A DNA stretch of 64,000 nucleotides, from contig NZ_CP126257.1 of NCBI RefSeq assembly GCF_003234175.2, forward strand, positions 1,860,001 through 1,924,000, in the 5' to 3' direction. A model generated the notes under the pieces. The model worked only from the letters and a program-made list of their open reading frames with translations, searched no databases and had not been told where the DNA came from. The position numbers and the translations under genes were made by a program. Of the stretch, positions 50,008-58,071 are shown piece by piece (the first letter of the stretch is position 1; each line of letters opens with the position of its first letter). This DNA is from Curtobacterium sp. MCSS17_007. GTDB taxonomy: Bacteria; Actinomycetota; Actinomycetes; Actinomycetales; Microbacteriaceae.

Positions 50008-50081
50008 TCCGCGGGCACGGGACTCCGCTCCCCTGACCGCGCCGATCGGCCCCGGTGCGGCGCTGCCGTCCTCGGACCGGC

Positions 50082-50390
50082 TCAGTCGCCGAGCGCCGCC
50101 TCGAGCCGCTCGAGCTTGCCGTCGATCTCCCCGGTGTGCCCCGGCCGGATGTCGGCCTTGAGCACGAGGGACACCCGGGTGCCGTAGGCGCCGACGGCCT
50201 CGGTGGCGCGCTTGACGACGTCCATGACCTCGTCCCACTCCCCCTCGACCTCGGTGAACATCGACGAGGTGCGGTTCGGCAACCCGGACTCGCGGACGAC
50301 CCGGACCGCTGCGGCGACCGCATCGTGCACGGACCCGTCCGAGGACGCCGAGGGACCACCGGACGGAGCGACGGAGAACGCGACGATCAT
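50082..50390 (-). CDS. MTH1187-family thiamine-binding protein
   Basis: 102 residues. The ferredoxin-like MTH1187/YkoF fold is indicated by MIVAFSVAPSGG at the start, SSMFTEVEGEWDEVMDVV in the middle and RVSLVLKADIRPGHTG at the end. Members bind thiamine or related compounds. ATG overlaps the stop of the GT87-like gene (ATGA), so the two are coupled. Confidence 0.85.
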   Translation of the reverse strand: MIVAFSVAPSGGPSASSDGSVHDAVAAAVRVVRESGLPNRTSSMFTEVEGEWDEVMDVVKRATEAVGAYGTRVSLVLKADIRPGHTGEIDGKLERLEAALGD

Positions 50391-51703
50391 GCGTCCATCC
50401 TGCCCCGGTCGACTCCCCCGCGCACCGCTGACCCGGACGCCGCCTCCGATGAGCGTCCCGCCGAACGGCCGGACGGGAACCCACCCCGACGCCCCGGCGA
50501 GCGCCGCGCCAGCCGCACGAGCACGACGACCGCCCACACGAGCACGGCGACCTCGAGCACGTTCCGCACCGTGAGCACGAACACGATCCAGGCGCGCACC
50601 CCGAGGAGCTGGTCGTAGAACCCCGGGTAGACCACCTGCGTCAGCAGCGCCAGGGGCAGCAGCCCGATCGCGACGGGCAGGAAGCGCCGTGCGCTCGGGT
50701 GTCCGGCGACGAGCCCCCAGACGACGGGCACCGCGTACCACCCGACGTACTGCGGCGACCCGACCTTGTTCGCCGCGATGAGCGCCGCGACGAACAGCAG
50801 CGCCAGGACCGGCGCGACCTCGGTGCGACGGGCACCGCGCTGCACCGCGAGCAGCGCGAGGACGGCACCTCCGACCACGAGCAGCGCCATCAGCGGGGTC
50901 GAGAGGGCGGCTGCCGCGTGCGTGCCCGCGCCGGAGACCTCGAACGTCAGGATCTCGCGGTCGTAGTACACCGCGGCCCCCGGCACCCCGAGCGCCGCCG
51001 CCCACATGAAGGGCGTCGCGAGCGGCGCCTCGATCTGCAGTGCCCGGTCGCTCTGCTCGCTCACGAAGGACAGCAGGTGCGGCGCTCCCCCGTAGAGCAC
51101 GTCGACGAGCACGATCAGCCCGGTCACGACGAGGGCCCCGGTCAGGACGGCGCCGCGGTGTCCCCGCCGCAGCAGGAGCAGCACGCCCACGAGGGCGGCC
51201 GGCCACACCTTGGTCCAGGCCGCGGCGGTGAAGAGCGCCGATGCGACCGCGGGCCGGGTCACGACGAAGGCCACCCCGACGAGGGCGAGGGCGGTGGCCA
51301 CGGTGTCGATCCGCCCGAGTGCGATCGGCCCGAGCGCGAGCAGGAAGACCAGCCACCACCAGACGACCCGCACGCCGAGCGCGCGGAACCGCCAGAGGAA
51401 GGCACAGGCGACGGCGTCGAGCAGCACCATGAGGGCGAGCCAGCCGCTCGCGATCGCCGCGGTGCCGCCCAGCGCCGCCGCAGCCATCGGCACGAGTGCG
51501 AACACCGGGTACACCCAGTCCGAGTCGACGCCGACCCACGAGTGGTCGATCCGGCCGACCTCGATCCACCGCCGGTAGGTGATGGTGACGTCGCCGAGCG
51601 GCTGGTTCGGTGCCGTCGTCGCCAGCCACCACAGCACGGTGTGCACGAGCACGAAGACCACGGCGAGCGAGACGCCCTCGACCCACCGGAACCGCTGCTG
51701 CAC
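50387..51703 (-). CDS. GT87/DUF2029-type membrane mannosyltransferase
   Basis: 438 residues with about ten to twelve spans. GT-C features: an early acidic motif in the first extracellular loop (VGVDSDWVYPVFAL) and a PQYVGWYAVPVVWGL segment late, as in actinobacterial GT87 proteins (PimE-like, PIM or lipomannan synthesis). Donor would be polyprenyl-phosphate mannose. The tail after 400 is basic and disordered. GTG start with TACGCT 6 nt upstream. Confidence 0.78.
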   Translation of the reverse strand: MQQRFRWVEGVSLAVVFVLVHTVLWWLATTAPNQPLGDVTITYRRWIEVGRIDHSWVGVDSDWVYPVFALVPMAAAALGGTAAIASGWLALMVLLDAVACAFLWRFRALGVRVVWWWLVFLLALGPIALGRIDTVATALALVGVAFVVTRPAVASALFTAAAWTKVWPAALVGVLLLLRRGHRGAVLTGALVVTGLIVLVDVLYGGAPHLLSFVSEQSDRALQIEAPLATPFMWAAALGVPGAAVYYDREILTFEVSGAGTHAAAALSTPLMALLVVGGAVLALLAVQRGARRTEVAPVLALLFVAALIAANKVGSPQYVGWYAVPVVWGLVAGHPSARRFLPVAIGLLPLALLTQVVYPGFYDQLLGVRAWIVFVLTVRNVLEVAVLVWAVVVLVRLARRSPGRRGGFPSGRSAGRSSEAASGSAVRGGVDRGRMDA

Positions 51704-51764
51704 CGTGCGAGCGTAGCGGGCGGACCCACAGGCTCTCCTGAGGAGGACGTGTCACCGTTCCCGG

Positions 51765-52481
51765 GTGAGCACCGACCCCCGCCATCGCCCCGCAACCCGC
51801 AAGCCCCTCGTCTGGGCGGCGATCGTCCTGCTCGTCGCGGTGCTCGCCGTCGTCGGCGTCGCGGTCGGTACGAACGTCTACTCGTCGAGCGAGAACGCGA
51901 AGGCGTCAGCGACGCCGTCCGTCGCAGCCAGTCGTGCTCCGTCCACGCTCGACGCGGCCGACCTGTCCGGCGACTGGACGGTCGGCGGGGACTCCGAGGC
52001 CGGCTACCGCGTCCACGAGGTCCTCAACGGTTCCGACGTCACGGTGACCGGCCGGACCGACAGCGTCACCGGCTCGGCCCGGGTCGACGGCACGTCGATC
52101 ACCGCCGCGACCATCACGGTGCAGGTCGCCGACATCGCCACCGACTCCGCACAGCGCGACTCGTACTTCCGCGACTCCGCCCTCGACGCCTCGGCCTTCC
52201 CACAGGCGACCTTCACCCTCACCGAGCCGATCACCGACGCCGTCCCGAGCGGCTCGGGCACGACCGAGGTCCGCGCGGACGGCGAGCTCACGCTGCACGG
52301 GGTGACCAAGGCGGTCCGCGCCGACCTGCAGATCGGGCTGGACGGCGACGGCGTCACGGTGTCCGGAACGGTCCCGATCACGTTCTCGGACTTCGGCGTG
52401 CAGGCCCCCGACCTCGGCTTCGTCAAGGTCGACGACGCGGGCGCCGTCGAGTTCGTGGTGCACGCGACGCCCGCGTCCTGA
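51765..52481 (+). CDS. YceI family protein, membrane-anchored
   Basis: 238 residues. One N-terminal span (about 15-38), Ser/Ala-rich linker, then a YceI lipocalin-like barrel (about 62-238): DLSGDWTVGGDSEAGYRV, RDSYFRDSALDASAFPQATF and GELTLHGVTKAV are classic. YceI barrels bind polyisoprenoids. Divergent from the GT87-like gene, which uses polyprenyl donors, so a functional link is possible. GTG start. Confidence 0.88.
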   Translation: MSTDPRHRPATRKPLVWAAIVLLVAVLAVVGVAVGTNVYSSSENAKASATPSVAASRAPSTLDAADLSGDWTVGGDSEAGYRVHEVLNGSDVTVTGRTDSVTGSARVDGTSITAATITVQVADIATDSAQRDSYFRDSALDASAFPQATFTLTEPITDAVPSGSGTTEVRADGELTLHGVTKAVRADLQIGLDGDGVTVSGTVPITFSDFGVQAPDLGFVKVDDAGAVEFVVHATPAS

Positions 52482-52492
52482 CGCGCCCGCCC

Positions 52493-52540
52493 GTCGGACG
52501 GGAGGCACGGTGCCGGCACGCACCGCGCCTCCCGTCCGAC
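52493..52540. terminator. Bidirectional terminator, repeat copy
   Basis: 21-bp arms with one mismatch, core GTCGGACGGGAGGC, loop of about 6 nt, between the convergent YceI and NAD(P)HX dehydratase genes. Confidence 0.75.
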
Positions 52541-52623
52541 CTCGGGTCGCCTCGCCGACGCAGGACGACAGGTGCGCTGTCGCACGACATCGAACCTGTC
52601 GTTCCGCTGCGACCGGCCGCGCC

Positions 52624-53484
52624 CTACCCCCGCGCGTCGCCGTCGACGACCAGGTCCCGCACGACGCCGGACAGCTGCTCGATGAGCGCCGTCATCGTGA
52701 ACGGACCTCCCTGTGACGCCCGCCGGGCCGCGACCCCGTGCACGACCGCGGCGGTCGCGGCCAGGTGCGCGAGGTCCGACGGCGCCAGCGGTGCACCGGA
52801 CGCCTCCGCAGCGCCCTGCCGCGTCGCGACGAGTGCCCCGAGCACCCCGCCGAGCACGTCCCCCGCACCGGCCGCCGCGAGCCACGGCGTCGCCGACGAG
52901 GCCACGAGCCGCACCGCTCCGTCCGGCGTCGCGACTTGCGTGTCCGAGCCCTTGAGCAGCACGACGCTGCCGGTCCGCTCGGCGGCGCGCAGTGCGGCCG
53001 TGGCGGGATCGCGTTCGATGGTCTCGCGGGACGTGTCGAGCACGGGTGCGAGCTCCCCCGCGTGCGGCGTCAGCACCGCGAGCGGGCCGAGGTCGACGAG
53101 CGGGATCGCCCCGGCGTCGACGACGACCGGAACCCCGTCGTCCGACGCGTGCCCGAACGCGTCCGCGGTCGCCGGGTCGAGCGCACCGAGCGAATCGGCG
53201 GAGATGCCGGAGCCGACGAGCCAGGCCTGCACGCGACCGACGCCCGAGACGACCTCGGGGCGCCGGGTCAGCACGTGGTCGGTCGCTCGCGACGGTCCGA
53301 CGTAGCGGACCATCCCGACGCCGGTGTGCACCGCGGCGTCGACGCCCATCACGGCTGCCCCGGGGTAGCGGTCGGAGCCCGTCGCGATGCCGAGCACACC
53401 TCGGCGGTACTTGGTCGACGCACCGTGCGGTTCGGTGGTCCAGGCAGCGGCGTCGGTCGGGGCGAAGGGGACGGAGTCGTTCAC
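52624..53484 (-). CDS. nnrD: ADP/ATP-dependent NAD(P)H-hydrate dehydratase
   Basis: 286 residues, ribokinase-like YjeF C-terminal domain: AVLTPHAGELAP and WLAAAGAGDVLGG carry the phosphate and catalytic Asp motifs. It repairs hydrated NAD(P)H. The epimerase domain is absent, so only the dehydratase is made here. GTG 53484 is chosen because TAACGT lies 7 nt upstream; the start at 53493 is an alternative. It shares a 24-bp divergent gap with the HAD gene. Confidence 0.9.
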   Translation of the reverse strand: MNDSVPFAPTDAAAWTTEPHGASTKYRRGVLGIATGSDRYPGAAVMGVDAAVHTGVGMVRYVGPSRATDHVLTRRPEVVSGVGRVQAWLVGSGISADSLGALDPATADAFGHASDDGVPVVVDAGAIPLVDLGPLAVLTPHAGELAPVLDTSRETIERDPATAALRAAERTGSVVLLKGSDTQVATPDGAVRLVASSATPWLAAAGAGDVLGGVLGALVATRQGAAEASGAPLAPSDLAHLAATAAVVHGVAARRASQGGPFTMTALIEQLSGVVRDLVVDGDARG

Positions 53485-53508
53485 GACCGCCACGTTACGG
53501 TGGGGCGC
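53485..53508. promoter_or_regulatory. Bidirectional leaderless promoter with overlapping -10 boxes
   Basis: Plus strand: TACGGT (53496-53501), 7 nt, ATG 53509. Minus strand: TAACGT (53497-53492), 7 nt, GTG 53484. The boxes share the TA at 53496-53497. Both genes would start at or next to their first codon, with -35 regions inside the opposite gene. Confidence 0.55.
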
Positions 53509-54147
53509 ATGAGCCTGTTCCTGCCCGGTCGTGTGGTGGTCTTCGACTACGGCGAGGTGATCAGCCGGACACCGCACGGCGCGTGGGACACCCTCGTCGC
53601 GATGACCGGTGTGCCCGCGGACGAGCTGCTGCCGGTCTACCAGGAGCTCCGGCACGACCTCGACCGCGGCGACCTGACGGTCCTCGAGTACTGGCGGGCG
53701 ATCGCGGCGCGGACCGGCCGGCAGTGGAGCGTCGCCGACGTCCACCGCTTCTGGGCGGTGGACTTCACCGGCTGGTTCGAGGTCGACCCCGAGACCCTGG
53801 CGATCGTCGAGGAGCTGCACGACGCCGGCACGCGCCTCGCCCTGCTCTCGAACGCGGGTCGCGACTTCGGCGACCCCTACCGGTGGTCGCCGATGGGCTC
53901 GCTCTTCGAGACCGTCGTGGTGAGCGCCGAGGAACACGTCCTGAAGCCGGACCCGTCCATCTACCGCACCACGTGCGAGCGACTGGGAATCACGCCCGAG
54001 CAGATGGTGTTCGTCGACAACAGGGCCGAGAACGCCGCCGGCGCAGACGCGATCGGTGCGGTCGGCCACCACTACACGTCGCCTGCCGCCCTGCGCACCT
54101 TCCTGCGGGACCTGGCGGCACGGACCGCCGAAGGAGCACCCGCGTGA
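53509..54147 (+). CDS. HAD-family hydrolase, YihX-like
   Basis: 212 residues. HAD motifs: FDYGEVI (Asp13; the second motif-I Asp is Gly, as in YihX-type FDLGNV), LLSNAGRD (motif II), KPDPSIY (motif III) and VFVDNRAENAAGA (motif IV). Likely a small-sugar or nucleotide phosphatase. Its stop overlaps the start of the ene-reductase gene (GTGA). Confidence 0.87.
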   Translation: MSLFLPGRVVVFDYGEVISRTPHGAWDTLVAMTGVPADELLPVYQELRHDLDRGDLTVLEYWRAIAARTGRQWSVADVHRFWAVDFTGWFEVDPETLAIVEELHDAGTRLALLSNAGRDFGDPYRWSPMGSLFETVVVSAEEHVLKPDPSIYRTTCERLGITPEQMVFVDNRAENAAGADAIGAVGHHYTSPAALRTFLRDLAARTAEGAPA

Positions 54148-55226
54148 CGCACGCCCTGTTCGAACCGATCACCATCCGCGACCTGACCGTCCGCAACCGA
54201 CTCTGGGTCTCGCCGATGTGCCAGTACTCGGTCGAGCAGCAGGACGGTGTCCCGACGCCGTGGCACCTCGTGCACCTCGGCGGGTTCGCCAAGGGCGGCG
54301 CCGGCGCGGTGGTCGTCGAGGCAGCCGGGGTCGTGCCCGAGGGACGGATCACCCCGCACGACGTCGGCATCTGGAACGACGAGCAGCGCGACGCCTTCCG
54401 GCCGATCGTCGACTTCCTGCACGCGCAGGGCGCCGCGGCCGGCATCCAGCTCGCACACGCGGGCCGCAAGGCGTCGACGTTCCGCCCGTGGAACGAGGTC
54501 CAGGGCACGGTGCCCGAGGCCGAGGGCGGCTGGCAGACGGTCGCGCCGTCCGCCGTGGCCTTCGACGGGTACGCGACGCCGCGCGAGCTCGAGACCGAGG
54601 ACATCCGGGTCGTCGCGTTCGCCTTCGCCGCCGCCGCACGTCGCGCCGTCGAGGCCGGCTTCGACCTGGTCGAACTCCACGCCGCCCACGGCTACCTGCT
54701 CCACCAGTTCCTGTCGCCGCTGAGCAACCGCCGCACCGACTCGTACGGGGGCTCGCTCGAGAACCGCGCCCGGGCCCTGCTCGAGACGATCGACGCCGTC
54801 CGCGCCGAGGTCGGCGAGGGCTTCCCCGTCGTCGTCCGGTTCTCGGCGACCGACTGGGTCGACGGCGGGCTCACGGTCGAGGAGACCGTGCAGGTGGCCC
54901 GGTGGGCGGCCGAGCACGGCGCCGACCTGGCGGACGTGTCGACGGGCGGCAACGTGCCGCGTGCCCCCATCCCGGTCGGCCCCGGCTACCAGGTGCCCTT
55001 CGCCGAGACCGTCCGCCGCGAGGCCGGCATCGGCACGATCGCGGTCGGCATGATCTCCACCGCCTTCCAGGCCGAGCAGATCCTCGCCACGGGCCAGGCG
55101 GACGTCGTCATGGTCGGGCGCGAGTTCCTCCGCGACCCGTCCTTCGCCCTGCGCGCAGCCGCCGAGCTCGGCGTCGCGATCGACTACGAGCCGCAGCAGT
55201 ACCACCGAGCCCGCGTCACGGCGTAG
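54144..55226 (+). CDS. YqjM-like NADH:flavin oxidoreductase (ene-reductase)
   Basis: 360 residues, Old Yellow Enzyme family. Cys26 and Tyr28 in SPMCQYS match the thermophilic-like YqjM class at the same positions, and ELHAAHGYLLHQFLSP holds the His pair that binds substrate; SNRRTDSYGGSLENR is universal. It reduces activated C=C bonds with FMN and NAD(P)H. GTG overlaps the HAD stop. A perfect 13-bp hairpin follows. Confidence 0.93.
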   Translation: MTHALFEPITIRDLTVRNRLWVSPMCQYSVEQQDGVPTPWHLVHLGGFAKGGAGAVVVEAAGVVPEGRITPHDVGIWNDEQRDAFRPIVDFLHAQGAAAGIQLAHAGRKASTFRPWNEVQGTVPEAEGGWQTVAPSAVAFDGYATPRELETEDIRVVAFAFAAAARRAVEAGFDLVELHAAHGYLLHQFLSPLSNRRTDSYGGSLENRARALLETIDAVRAEVGEGFPVVVRFSATDWVDGGLTVEETVQVARWAAEHGADLADVSTGGNVPRAPIPVGPGYQVPFAETVRREAGIGTIAVGMISTAFQAEQILATGQADVVMVGREFLRDPSFALRAAAELGVAIDYEPQQYHRARVTA

Positions 55227-55298
55227 CCCAGCGCGCCCGGCCCGCCCAGCGCCTCCCGTCCGGTCGGCCGACACCGGACCGGGCCCACACCGCCGGTT

Positions 55299-55326
55299 CC
55301 GGGACGCCGCTCCAGCGGCGTCCCGG
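55299..55326 (+). terminator. Terminator hairpin after ene-reductase
   Basis: Perfect 13-bp arms CCGGGACGCCGCT/AGCGGCGTCCCGG with a 2-nt loop, 73 bp after the stop. A half copy of the repeat lies between (55249-55263). Confidence 0.6.
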
Positions 55327-55398
55327 CCGTGCCGGTGGGGAGGGGCACGGCGCACTCCCTGTACGTCCTCTCGGCTCCGACACCGCGCACCCGGTACC

Positions 55399-55506
55399 AT
55401 GACTGTCACTGTGGACGATCCTCCGAATGCCTCTTCGCCTTCCCACTCATCCGGCGCTCACTCGGTGAGCAGCCCCGCTTCCCCTGTGTCGGGAGGTGGA
55501 GAATGA
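55399..55506 (+). CDS. Short Ser-rich upstream frame coupled to CorC gene
   Basis: 35 codons, ATG 55399 (or GTG 55411), ending in a TGA that overlaps the CorC ATG as ATGA. The peptide is rich in Ser, Pro and Gly (SSPSHSSGAHSVSSPASPVS). TACCAT overlaps the ATG, so if that is the -10 the frame would begin at GTG 55411. The CorC ribosome site lies inside this frame, so its translation would influence CorC. Confidence 0.35.
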   Translation: MTVTVDDPPNASSPSHSSGAHSVSSPASPVSGGGE

Positions 55507-56897
55507 GTCCCCTCGACATCGTCATGCTGGTCGGCGGCATCCTGCTGACCCTCGGTACCGGTGTCTTCGTCGCCTCGGAGTTCGCACTCGTGAACCTCGA
55601 CCGCGCCGAGGTCGAGGCCCGTCGCGACCGCGGTGAATCCGGTCTCGCACCGGTGATCGGCGCGCTCAAGGTCACGTCGACGCACCTGTCGAGCGCACAG
55701 CTCGGCATCACGCTCACGACCCTGCTGACCGGCTACCTGCTCGAACCGTCGATCGCGCGACTGCTCGAGGCACCGTTCCTCGCGATGCAGCTCCCCGAGG
55801 CGATCGTCGAGACCGTCGGGTCGATCGTCGCGCTCGTCATCGCGACGCTGCTGTCGATGATCCTCGGTGAGCTGGTGCCGAAGAACTTCGCGCTCGCGCT
55901 GCCCCTGCAGACGGCGAAGCTGGTCGTGCCGCTGCAGGTCGCGTTCACCACCGTGTTCAAGCCCGCGGTCGCGGTCCTCAACGGCACCGCGAACGCCGTC
56001 CTGCGCTCCATGGGCATCGAGCCCCAGGAGGAACTGTCCGGCGCACGGAGCGCCGAGGAGCTCAGCTCCCTGCTGCGCCGGTCGGCGTCCGAGGGCTCGC
56101 TCGAGCAGGACACGGCGACGCTGCTCCAGCGCACCATCGCGTTCTCGGAACTGAGCGCGAGCGACGTGATGACCCCGCGGCCCCGGCTGTCGACCATCCG
56201 CGTGTCGGAGTCCGCCGACGACGTCATCGACCTCGCCCGACGCACCGGGTTCAGCCGCTTCCCCGTCATCGAGGAGGACGCGGACGACGTCGTCGGCATC
56301 GTGCACGTCAAGCAGGCGGTCGCGGTCCCCCGCGAGAAACGGCCCGAGGTCCCCGTCGGCGCCCTCATGACCGAGGCCGAGCGCGTGCCCGAGACGATGC
56401 CCGGCGACACGCTGCTCGCCGAGGTCCGCAGCCGCGGCTACCAGATGGTGATCGTCGTCGACGAGTACGGCGGGACCGCCGGGGTCGTCACCCTCGAGGA
56501 CCTCGTCGAGGAGATCGTCGGCGAGGTCTCCGACGAGCACGACCGCGCGCGCATCGACGTGGTGCGCTCCCGCGGCTGGCTGACCTTCCCCGGGCTGCTG
56601 CGTCCGGACGAGCTCGAGGACCGGGCCGGCGTGACGGTGCCCGAGGACGGTCCGTACGAGACCGTCGGCGGCTTCATCATGTCGACCCTCGGCCGCCTGC
56701 CCGCCGTCGGCGACGAGGTCGCGCTCGACGACGGCGTGTTCCGCGTCGAGCGCCTCGACGGCCGCCGGGTCGACCGCATCCGGTGGACCCCGACGCAGCC
56801 CGAACCGCTCGCCGACGCGTCCGGTCCCCGACGCTCCGACGACACCCGACCCGCCACCGGGATCATCATCCCCGCCACGAAGGAAGGCTCCCGATGA
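55503..56897 (+). CDS. CNNM/CorC-type hemolysin-family membrane protein, long
   Basis: 464 residues: DUF21/CNNM domain of three to four spans (about 5-180), a CBS pair (about 215-340; VMTPRPRLSTIRVSES and VDEYGGTAGVVTLEDLVEEIVGE), then a CorC_HlyC domain (about 365-440; YETVGGFIMSTLGRLP). The family handles Mg or other divalent cations, or is linked to their export. GGAGG lies 7 nt before the ATG. ATGA overlap with the next gene. Confidence 0.92.
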   Translation: MSPLDIVMLVGGILLTLGTGVFVASEFALVNLDRAEVEARRDRGESGLAPVIGALKVTSTHLSSAQLGITLTTLLTGYLLEPSIARLLEAPFLAMQLPEAIVETVGSIVALVIATLLSMILGELVPKNFALALPLQTAKLVVPLQVAFTTVFKPAVAVLNGTANAVLRSMGIEPQEELSGARSAEELSSLLRRSASEGSLEQDTATLLQRTIAFSELSASDVMTPRPRLSTIRVSESADDVIDLARRTGFSRFPVIEEDADDVVGIVHVKQAVAVPREKRPEVPVGALMTEAERVPETMPGDTLLAEVRSRGYQMVIVVDEYGGTAGVVTLEDLVEEIVGEVSDEHDRARIDVVRSRGWLTFPGLLRPDELEDRAGVTVPEDGPYETVGGFIMSTLGRLPAVGDEVALDDGVFRVERLDGRRVDRIRWTPTQPEPLADASGPRRSDDTRPATGIIIPATKEGSR

Positions 56898-57988
56898 GCA
56901 CCGCGTCCGTCCACGACGGCCTGGTCCGCGCAGCCGGCGAGTCCGCCTCCTCCGGGTCCGACTGGTGGGGCATCTTCTGGTTGGTCGTCCTGCTGCTCGG
57001 CAACGCGTACTTCGTCGCCGCCGAGTTCGCCGTCATCTCCGCACGTCGCTCGCAGATCGAGCCCCGCGCCGAGGCCGGGTCGAAGGCCGCGCAGATGACC
57101 CTCTGGGCGATGGAGCACGCCACGCGCATGCTCGCGACCACCCAGCTCGGCATCACGGTCTGCTCGCTCCTCATCCTCAACGTGTCCGAGCCGGCGATCC
57201 ACCACCTGCTCGAGGTCCCGCTCGGGCTGACCGGGTGGAGCGTCGAGGTCATCGGCACGGTGGCGTTCGTCTTCACGCTCCTGCTCGTCTCGTTCCTGCA
57301 CGTGGTGTTCGGCGAGATGGTGCCGAAGAACATCTCGTTCTCGATGCCGGACCGTGCGGCGCTGCTGCTGGTCCCGACGCTCTGGTACATCGGCCACGGT
57401 CTGCACTGGGTGATCGTCGGCCTGAACGAGGCGGCGAACGGCGTGCTCCGCCTGTTCAAGGTCGAGCCGAAGGACGAAGCCGTCAGCGCCTTCACCGTGG
57501 AGGAGGTGCAGACGATCGTGGAGCAGTCGCGTCGCGAGGGCACCTTGACCGACGACGGCAAGCTCGCGATGGCGTTCGAGTTCACGGAGAAGAAGGTCAA
57601 GGACGTCGCCGTGCCGATGTCCGACCTGGTCACGCTGCCCGAGGAGGCCACCCCCGAGGACGTCGAGCGGGCCGTCGCCCAGCGTGGCTTCTCGCGGTAC
57701 GTGCTGGTCAGCGAGGGCGGCGATCCGACGGGCTACGTGCACGTGAAGGACGTCATCGACCTGCGTCCGGACGAGTTCGACGTCCCGGTGCCCCCGAAGC
57801 GGATCCGGCAGCTCATCTCGCTGTACACGGACATGGACCTCGAGGACGCCCTCGCGACCATGCGCGCGGCGGGACGTCACGTGGCGCGCGCGTTCGACGC
57901 CGAAGGGCGCACGATCGGCGTGCTGTTCCTCGAGGACATCCTCGAGGAACTCGTCGGCACCGTCGAGGACGCGACCCGACGCCGGTAG
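56894..57988 (+). CDS. CNNM/CorC-type membrane protein, short paralogue
   Basis: 364 residues. CNNM domain (about 28-205, AEFAVISARRSQIE, GEMVPKNISFSMP) and a CBS pair (about 225-360), but no CorC_HlyC domain, unlike the preceding gene. Such long-plus-short pairs are common in actinobacteria and may form a heteromer. ATG overlaps the upstream stop (ATGA). A terminator of the repeat family follows. Confidence 0.92.
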   Translation: MSTASVHDGLVRAAGESASSGSDWWGIFWLVVLLLGNAYFVAAEFAVISARRSQIEPRAEAGSKAAQMTLWAMEHATRMLATTQLGITVCSLLILNVSEPAIHHLLEVPLGLTGWSVEVIGTVAFVFTLLLVSFLHVVFGEMVPKNISFSMPDRAALLLVPTLWYIGHGLHWVIVGLNEAANGVLRLFKVEPKDEAVSAFTVEEVQTIVEQSRREGTLTDDGKLAMAFEFTEKKVKDVAVPMSDLVTLPEEATPEDVERAVAQRGFSRYVLVSEGGDPTGYVHVKDVIDLRPDEFDVPVPPKRIRQLISLYTDMDLEDALATMRAAGRHVARAFDAEGRTIGVLFLEDILEELVGTVEDATRRR

Positions 57989-58002
57989 ACCCGGCCACCG
58001 GA

Positions 58003-58042
58003 GACGGGAGGCGCGGTGCCAGCCGGCACCGCGCCTCCCGTC
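58003..58042. terminator. Bidirectional terminator, repeat copy
   Basis: Perfect 18-bp arms (58003-58020, 58025-58042) around AGCC, with core GACGGGAGGCGCGG, between the convergent CorC and guaB1 genes. Confidence 0.8.
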
Positions 58043-58071
58043 CGTCCGCTCGTCGCGCGCCGAGCGGAGCG

